DNA from: Mansonella perstans
Lineage: Eukaryota; Nematoda; Chromadorea; Rhabditida; Onchocercidae
Length of the DNA stretch: 64,000 bases
Assembly (NCBI GenBank): GCA_037074765.1
Contig: JBAMDO010000081.1
Location: forward strand, 62,001 to 126,000
Direction of reading: 5' to 3'
Of this stretch, positions 58,501 through 64,000 are shown one piece after another. The notes below the pieces were generated by a model. The model ran no database searches and was not told the origin of the DNA. It saw only the letters and a program-made list of their open reading frames with translations. Position 1 is the first letter of the stretch, and each line of letters begins with the position of its first letter. A program made the translations under genes and the position numbers.

Positions 58501-58852
58501 ATGCAATTATCAAAGACTAAGAATTATGAGGATATTTTTACTTCAATCAAATGTAAAACGGAAAAAAAAAAATTAGTCAAGAGGGATAGAAAAACGGACA
58601 GTAAAGCATCCATTTTTTTCATTAAACCTAGTCAATCATATTTTAGCCTTTCGTGATAATTTTGAAAAATAAAATTGATCAGCAAGAAAGAGAAAGTATT
58701 TTAACATTTAACAGGGGAATATACCAACCTATTTAACTTGAATGCACTATTTTAATCATATAATCGAATCTCGTGGCATGAAAAAAATATCTCTTCCAAA
58801 TCAAGGAAGAGTTAAAAAAGATAAGACTTACAATATCCGGCCTGACATCCAT
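41684..58852 (-). CDS. giant multi-zinc-finger protein, LIN-13-like
   Basis: About 46 exons on the minus strand join in phase from ATG at 58852 to TAA at 41684, giving roughly 2,150 residues. Two junctions (55529 to 55326, and 47889 to 47528) did not close with canonical sites. The protein carries about 25 C2H2-like fingers, many split by introns, with acidic and Ser-rich linkers, and an LxCxE pocket-binding motif (LICAE). C. elegans LIN-13 has a similar size (about 2,250 residues), about 24 fingers and an LxCxE motif. It acts with the Rb protein LIN-35 and HPL-2 in the synMuv B repression pathway. The match is by architecture, not alignment, so another multi-finger nuclear protein is possible. 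Confidence 0.85.
46953..48353 (-). CDS. LIN-13-like gene: acidic linker
   Basis: The exons are 48224-48353, 47889-48040, 47300-47528 and 46953-47050. This part has no fingers and is rich in Asp, Glu, Ser and Thr. It contains EDDVLVIGE, a good match to a SUMO-interacting motif (hydrophobic core flanked by acids), and a weaker one, DLEIIESAE. The join 47889 to 47528 fails phase: the upstream exon ends in phase 0 and the downstream one needs two bases. A small exon, a non-GT donor or a sequence error may explain this. The intron holds repeats of TTATTAAAGTTTA. Confidence 0.7.
48677..55326 (-). CDS. LIN-13-like gene: first zinc-finger block
   Basis: The exons are 55280-55326, 55002-55148, 54459-54578, 53952-54202, 53617-53791, 53158-53298, 52829-53016, 52606-52741, 52348-52489, 52096-52260, 51806-51858, 51560-51661, 51233-51374, 50987-51114, 50625-50705, 50451-50549, 50014-50208, 49607-49821, 49067-49259 and 48677-48826, all joining in phase. 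Clear fingers include CKFCSHKFVTAADIEKHQ, CPVC..HLLSH split across exons, CPECEVTSCSIISLRRH, CSECGNGFIEKQYLLSH, CPICSFLSLTPNRYFYH, CILCELDFPNQAQRDIH and CLLC/HVKSH. LICAE lies in exon 54459-54578, overlapping a finger's Cys pair. Exon 53158-53298 starts with an acidic LSDDEDES stretch. Confidence 0.85.
52531..52580. repeat. 20-bp perfect inverted repeat inside an intron
   Basis: The arms 52531-52550 and 52561-52580 are exact reverse complements around a 10-nt loop (GCTAAACAGT). The hairpin fills nearly half of the 116-nt intron between exons 52606-52741 and 52348-52489 of the LIN-13-like gene, close to the donor. Confidence 0.95.
55387..55406. repeat. TA dinucleotide tract
   Basis: About ten TA units lie inside an intron of the LIN-13-like gene, next to its unresolved junction. 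Confidence 0.9.
55529..58852 (-). CDS. LIN-13-like gene: N-terminal part, exons 1-7
   Basis: The exons are 58832-58852, 57647-57787, 57130-57317, 56407-56488, 56182-56268, 55901-55952 and 55529-55695. The start is MDVRPDI, whose seven codons end at a GTAAGT donor. Exon 2 is a charged coiled-coil-like segment (LEEISELDRKRQRLEIEENR). Exon 3 is a globular helical segment (SPINFATLIGYERLKHAG). Exon 5 (WSQLNDKDRLTYEFVARYK) resembles the second half of an HMG box, but the first half is not evident. Exon 7 gives the first finger's Cys pair (CPFC), whose histidines lie in the next block (HILYGH). Confidence 0.8.
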
Positions 58853-59049
58853 AAAGTGGTGCAGTTGAAAAGAATTTTTCGTTGATTAGCATGCACAATA
58901 TTTAAGATTAAGTTAGACCTGAAAAAAACAAAAAAAAAAAAAAAAACAATGCTAGTATTCAAGTTCAGTGATCCGGTGCTCTAAATATATGAAATTTCAC
59001 CTGGCATGCTCAGAACAGGAAATATTACAGCTTGAATGTGAACGTCTTT

Positions 59050-59092
59050 ATATATATATATTATACTATTTATAGTATATATATATATATAG
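59050..59092. repeat. TA-rich hairpin
   Basis: Two TATA tracts flank a central ACTATTTATAGT, making an imperfect palindrome of about 43 bp just upstream of the LIN-13-like gene. Confidence 0.75.
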
Positions 59093-59854
59093 TTTATTTC
59101 TCCCTTTTTTATTCTAAATTTCAATATTTAATAAAATACAAGAAGCTTTAATTCAGGACTTTAGGGAACTGCATTGGCAGGAAGTACAACGTGCATAAGC
59201 GCCACCTGCATGCAATTCTATATTTGCAACGACAAAATAGTTTCTTCTTTATTGCAATTTAATCATAACAACAATTTAAAGTATAACAAATTCAAAATGG
59301 AAGCATGGGCGTTACAAAGAACGTCAAACTTATCATTTCAATTGCGATCAAATTTTAAAATAGCGCCTATGAATGAATGTGAAAAACACGCTCTATCAAT
59401 TGCGTGTAGGCACTCCCACGCAATGATCTCAAATAGACGTCACGTGGGCATAACAACCACACGACCACAGGTCTCTGCACATGCTCTACGTGATTGCTAG
59501 AATTGCCAATACTGCTCTCATTCATTCTTTGTCTTCTTTCTCCATCTTTCCGTCCTCTCTTCCTTTACTCTCTTCACATTCTTTCATTCTCTCTTGTCTT
59601 TATTCAAAATTCCTGTTGGAATCCTAAAATTATCGACTAATCTACAGTATCCATATCAACAGGATAACGTTGCGAGAATATTTTCCACGTTTTCAGCATT
59701 TAGTCATAAATTATCGGTAGAAAAAAAAATAATGTTAAATACGATTTGGGAGAAAATAATATTTCTGATTGAACTATAAATTCTTATTGATGAATAGAAA
59801 TGCAATTACAAACAGAGTGAATAAAAGCGAAAGAAGAAAATGATTATAACAAAT

Positions 59855-60261
59855 AAATAATCAATTAGTAAAAATCACGATAAATAGAAGGAAACAAATA
59901 ATGAATTAGTAAAAATCACGATAAATAGAGAGAAACAAATAATCAATTAGTAAAAATCACGATAAATAGAAGAAAAAAAATAATCAATTAGTAAAAATCA
60001 CGATAAATAGAAGGAAACAAATAATCAATTAGTAAAAATCACGATAAATAGAGAGAAACAAATAATCAATTAGTAAAAATCACGATAAATAGAAGGAAAC
60101 AAATAATCAATTAGTAAAAATCACGATAAATAGAAGGAAACAAATAATCAATTAGTAAAAATCACGATAAATAGAAGGAAACAAATAATCAATTAATAAA
60201 AATCACGATAAATAGAAGGAAACAAATAATCAATTAGTAAAAATCACGATAATTAGAAGGG
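59855..60261. repeat. 41-bp minisatellite, about ten copies
   Basis: The unit starts AAATAATCAATTAGTAAAAA and contains CACGATAAATAGAAGG; it repeats head to tail every 41 bp. Copies are nearly identical, and the main variation is AGAAGG against AGAGAG, which appears in the second and fifth copies. The last copy is degenerate. It lies about 1 kb upstream of the LIN-13-like start codon. Confidence 0.97.
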
Positions 60262-62367
60262 CAGGATAATTATTTGGTGAAATGATTAATCGATTATAGA
60301 ATAAAACGATATATCATATAGATGTTGCGTAGATGTTTCAATAATGGAAAAGTAGCAATGACGCACCAATGAATTAACTTCACCAGAAATAGATTCCCAA
60401 CGAAAATATCTATAAAACGTTAAATGATTGTATTGTTGTTCATCATTTTCACGTTATTTGTCTACGTAAAACGTAAAATTGCAAATACAATGGATATTGT
60501 TTTTTGATAAAAAAAGTTATAATTAGTTGAATATTTACTTTAAAAGTTCAAAGTTCACTTCAATACAGTATATTATATTTTCCTAGCAGCTATGGAATAA
60601 TCCATAAATATATCAATTTTTTCTAACTGATTTGTATTGCTTGATATTGGATGAAAATTTTTAAAAATATGTTCCAGTAAATTGCCATTTCTACAACTCA
60701 GAATTTTCATAGCTACTTGAAAGGATGCTGAGGTAAAGATTTAAAATTCAAACAGTTGAAATTTAAGATTATCTTTTCGTACATAGATTTCTATTCAGGT
60801 GGTTCAAGCCTTGTGTCATAAATATTATAACCGATGAAAGTGATTCTTTTCATCATTTAAGCTCTAAACTATAACAGGAAACATATTGCAGCAACAATTT
60901 TTAATTGCAATAAATTTTGAAAAAAAATTAATTTTGAAAAAAAAAAAGCTATTTTTTTTTTGTCCCATAAATGCACAGTTTTGTACTGAAATATACTTTT
61001 CCTTCAAGCTTTGGAAAGCAACATTTGCTAACGTTTGAAAGTGCTCTTGATTTCTTAGATTCAAATGTCCAATTCCGCATATATCCAAGAAAGAAATTCA
61101 GCCAGCGCAATAGTTTGATGTTACAACTATAAATTCGTAATTTAGAAAACGAAAATAAATTCGTAATTTAGAAATTATAATTTAATTCAATCAGCATCTA
61201 AAAAAATGTTAGTTTTTCATGAAAGTCTCATTTCTCCCTTTTCTTTTTAGAAGAATTTGTAACATTTGTTATCAATTTTCCCGATAATTTGTCGCAATTT
61301 GTTTGCTTGAGAACTTAAAGGTTCCTGCTTGTTAATTGTCTGATATGTTACGATTTAATGTTTCGTTAATCAGGAAGGAATAGTTGGATATTAAGAGAAA
61401 ACGCTATGACAAATACATAACACCGCTGCTTACCACAAATCATACAACATTGGCTTTTAAAATTGAAATCTTCTTTGCCCTTTATAATTCCTACTACAAA
61501 CACTCACAGACCTACTCTAAATGCCAAGTATTTTTTATTGGTCAGCCAGAAGAAGCAAATTATAATAGTAGGTCAATACTTTTTGGGAATTCATATCACT
61601 TTTTCTTCAATTTTGTTGTGCAATTCAATATCTATGGAAATTTTTCATTTAGCTGAAATTCAAATGGATCACTATTCCAGTTTTCAAAACAAAATGCATC
61701 GTATGTTATCAAAAAACATCAGAAAATTATGAAAAAGAAAGTAATAAAAATACAATGAAAATGTCATAAAGACAAGAAGCACTCTGAAATCAGCCTTCAG
61801 AAATAATTACAGAGCGATGCAGATTCACTACGCTATCAAGCCTTCTTAATGAAAACTGCAACCTCACTATTATCAGTGTGGAAAATCTTTCGGATCCTAG
61901 AACATAAACAAATGTGAGATAAATTAACTTGCTAATTCAAATGTAATATCCCTCATTAAATCGCTGTACTCTATTACTTATTTTCCACGTTGCATGTTAT
62001 AATACTAGCAATCAGCGTAAAGTACAATTTCCTTGAATTTTAATTTTTCTTCGAGAAAAACAAAACGTTGAAGTGGAATAAGGTCCAAGTATTTCCTAGA
62101 GCTAACCATAAATCAGTAAAAAAAATACTATAAATGATAGTTGCAGTTACATATATCAATTATGGAAGTTTAATTACACCTATAAAGAGTCCACTATGAT
62201 ATTTGAAAATGAATCAATGTTGAAAAAAGGCCCCTAACAATGCTAGGACAAAAAGAAGCACGTATCATTATTATGCGTGAAATAATTCAAGAGGCGAAAA
62301 GTGCTTTATATTAGTGCGGTTCGCCAAAACTTTTTAAAGTTCACGCTGACTATGAAAAATTTTAATT

Positions 62368-64000
62368 TTATGGATAACGGGTTGACGTTGCCGGTTGATA
62401 ATGTGTCTGCGTGTACAAAGGATACGGTGGTTGCTGTTGCTGCTGTCGCTGCTGGAGATGTGGTTGCTGCTGTTGGTGTTGCGGGCGCTGTTGAAGGTGT
62501 GGCTTTGTAGTGGTAAATTTCACATCATATGATTGCTGTGATGATAACGATGGTGTAGTCATTATACCCGTTGAGCTGATTCCCGTAATTATTTCACTCT
62601 GCAAAATATAAATTATCGTTTTATATTGCATAATTTTGCGACATTTTATTAGCTGTAGCATCACCACCGAATCGCAGAAACACATGAATTCGTATATCTC
62701 TACCTGTTCAGAAGCGAGGCTTCGAAGATCTGTAAGTTTCATCAACAAGCGAGAAAAAATGTTCCGCTGTTTAGGTCTTAAGGCATCAACGTATGACTGT
62801 AATGCGGAAGTATAAACTTCCTGAATATCTTCTACTGACTTCGGTTGAAGTAAACCTGGTCGGTCTGAAACAGGGTGTAGAAAATTTTAGCAGTTATTTA
62901 ATATAAAGTAATCACTAAATATTCACTACAATTAAATTGTACATCCCTTCTTGCAACAAAAGAACTTTAATATACTGCTCAATATTAAATGGGTTAGAAA
63001 TTAAGCGTGCATTAATCTTCTCTGTCCGAATACCATGATCAAAGTCCACAGATGTCAGATTCTTGTGATAATCAAAAAACTGAATGTTGTAAATCTATTT
63101 GTTCCATTTAAAGGTCATCATTATTAACTTTGAGTCCTTCCGTCTTTTAAAATAGCAAAAGGAGGTTCCTCTTTTACTAAGAAGGAATCTTCTTTTGACA
63201 GAGTTGCAAAATCAAAAGGCAATTTGCAGATTCAATAAATTCGAGACAAATCAAGACAACCAGAACTTTGCTGGAGTTTCAGAGTAAAACATCGGATCAA
63301 ATTTCAACAAATCACCTGAAAAAATGGCGATCGCTGTGAGCAAAACATATTCCGCCTGATGCAATTGCATCTTGGCCAGAGCATGAGCAAAATCGAACAT
63401 TAAATCAGCCAAAGGTCCAATAAACTCGCGATATTGCTCACGATCATAGCGCCACTGTTTCGTTTCATTTCCGAGAACTACTTTTTCATCAAAAATATCA
63501 TAACAGCGTGATGTTCGTAATACAAGCACTTCCGTCTTGCAAGTCTGTAAAAGCCGATCACGTGGTAAATCTTTTCATTAAAAGGTAAAAAGGACAATTA
63601 ATGTTACCTTTGACACCCAAAAGAAGAAAAATTCAGAATGTAGACCAAACTATTAAAATATTTAAGTAAAAACTTAAAGGGTAAAAGTGAGCAGACTTAG
63701 AGATTTATTAGCTTAAAAAAAAATTAACAAAAATTTCATTGAGAAACTGCTTCAATCAACCAACATAACAATATTATCCCATATTCGGAATCTCTGAAAA
63801 AATTCTCTCGTGTGATTTTTAAATCCCACTGATTAAAACCAAAAGAGCTTCTAACTTTATGTAGAGTGCGTTTATCCTCATCGGAAAGTTTGCAAAAACC
63901 AGGGAGATGCATTGTAAACTGGTGAATCAACTGTAAGCTTAGAATTGTCAATTCAGCAAGCTGCTGGTAGGAATTTCCTACTTCATTACGCTCCTGAAAA
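62368..64000 (-). CDS. EcR: ecdysone receptor, ligand-binding domain (partial)
   Basis: The exons (minus) are 63856-63993, 63316-63544, 62704-62864 and 62368-62598, in phase; the DNA-binding domain lies beyond the window edge. The text follows arthropod EcR helices: LTILSLQLIHQF, LPGFCKL, LVLRTSRCYD, AEYVLLTAIAIFS, DRPGLLQPKSVEDIQ and LLMKLTDLRSLASEQ. EcR pairs with RXR/USP to bind ecdysteroids and drive moulting and reproductive genes; filariae have it and C. elegans does not. The last exon gives a Gln/Pro-rich tail (QQRPQHQQQQPHLQQ) with no helix 11-12, so the usual AF-2 EIWD-like motif is missing from this exon chain. The last intron (62599-62703) is 105 nt, in frame and stop-free. Confidence 0.92.

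Larger units (their letters stand above)
58853..62367. other. intergenic region between EcR and the finger gene
   Basis: 3.5 kb that should hold the promoter of the LIN-13-like gene and the 3' UTR of the receptor gene. It contains a TA-rich hairpin (59050-59092) and a minisatellite (59855-60261). Short open frames at 59174-59500, 60864-61088 and 61384-61732 show no motif or exon partners. Confidence 0.5.

Noticed and set aside
59855..60261. Regular array suggesting CRISPR
   Set aside because: The units are contiguous with no unique spacers, and the genome is eukaryotic; it is a minisatellite.

Overview
The window reads as AT-rich nuclear DNA of a parasitic nematode, most likely a filarial worm (clade III). 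The genes are cut into many small exons with nematode-type splice sites (TTTCAG acceptors, GTAAGT donors). They include a nematode-type ERK kinase (mpk-1) and the ligand-binding domain of an ecdysone receptor, a receptor that filariae keep and C. elegans lacks. Exon chains were built by hand from reading phase and splice sites; no transcript or database was available.

Layout, left to right. 1-20.3 kb is almost gene-free: it holds one shattered protein-coding relic (4.8-5.55 kb), two possible orphan exons (5.9-6.2 kb), a 57-bp tandem duplication (7.5 kb) and a 25-bp hairpin (18.5 kb). 20.5-24.9 kb holds an 11-exon minus-strand gene of about 553 residues, tentatively glomulin-like. 27.3-30.1 kb holds mpk-1 (8 exons, 386 residues). 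30.1-39.4 kb is mostly non-coding, with a possible upstream mpk-1 exon and a perfect 38-bp palindrome. 39.4-41.25 kb holds two small, uncertain exon clusters. 41.7-58.9 kb holds one very large minus-strand gene (about 46 exons, about 2,150 residues) with roughly 25 C2H2-like zinc fingers and an LxCxE motif, resembling LIN-13. 58.9-62.4 kb is intergenic with a 41-bp minisatellite. 62.4-64 kb holds the 3' half of the ecdysone receptor, whose DNA-binding domain lies beyond the window.

All supported genes lie on the minus strand. No operon is proven, although small exon clusters sit a few hundred bases downstream of the zinc-finger gene. The most unusual signals are the multi-frame relic at 4.8-5.55 kb, three long near-perfect palindromes of similar arm length, and an ecdysone receptor whose visible exons skip the helix 11-12 (AF-2) region and whose last intron is in frame and free of stops.
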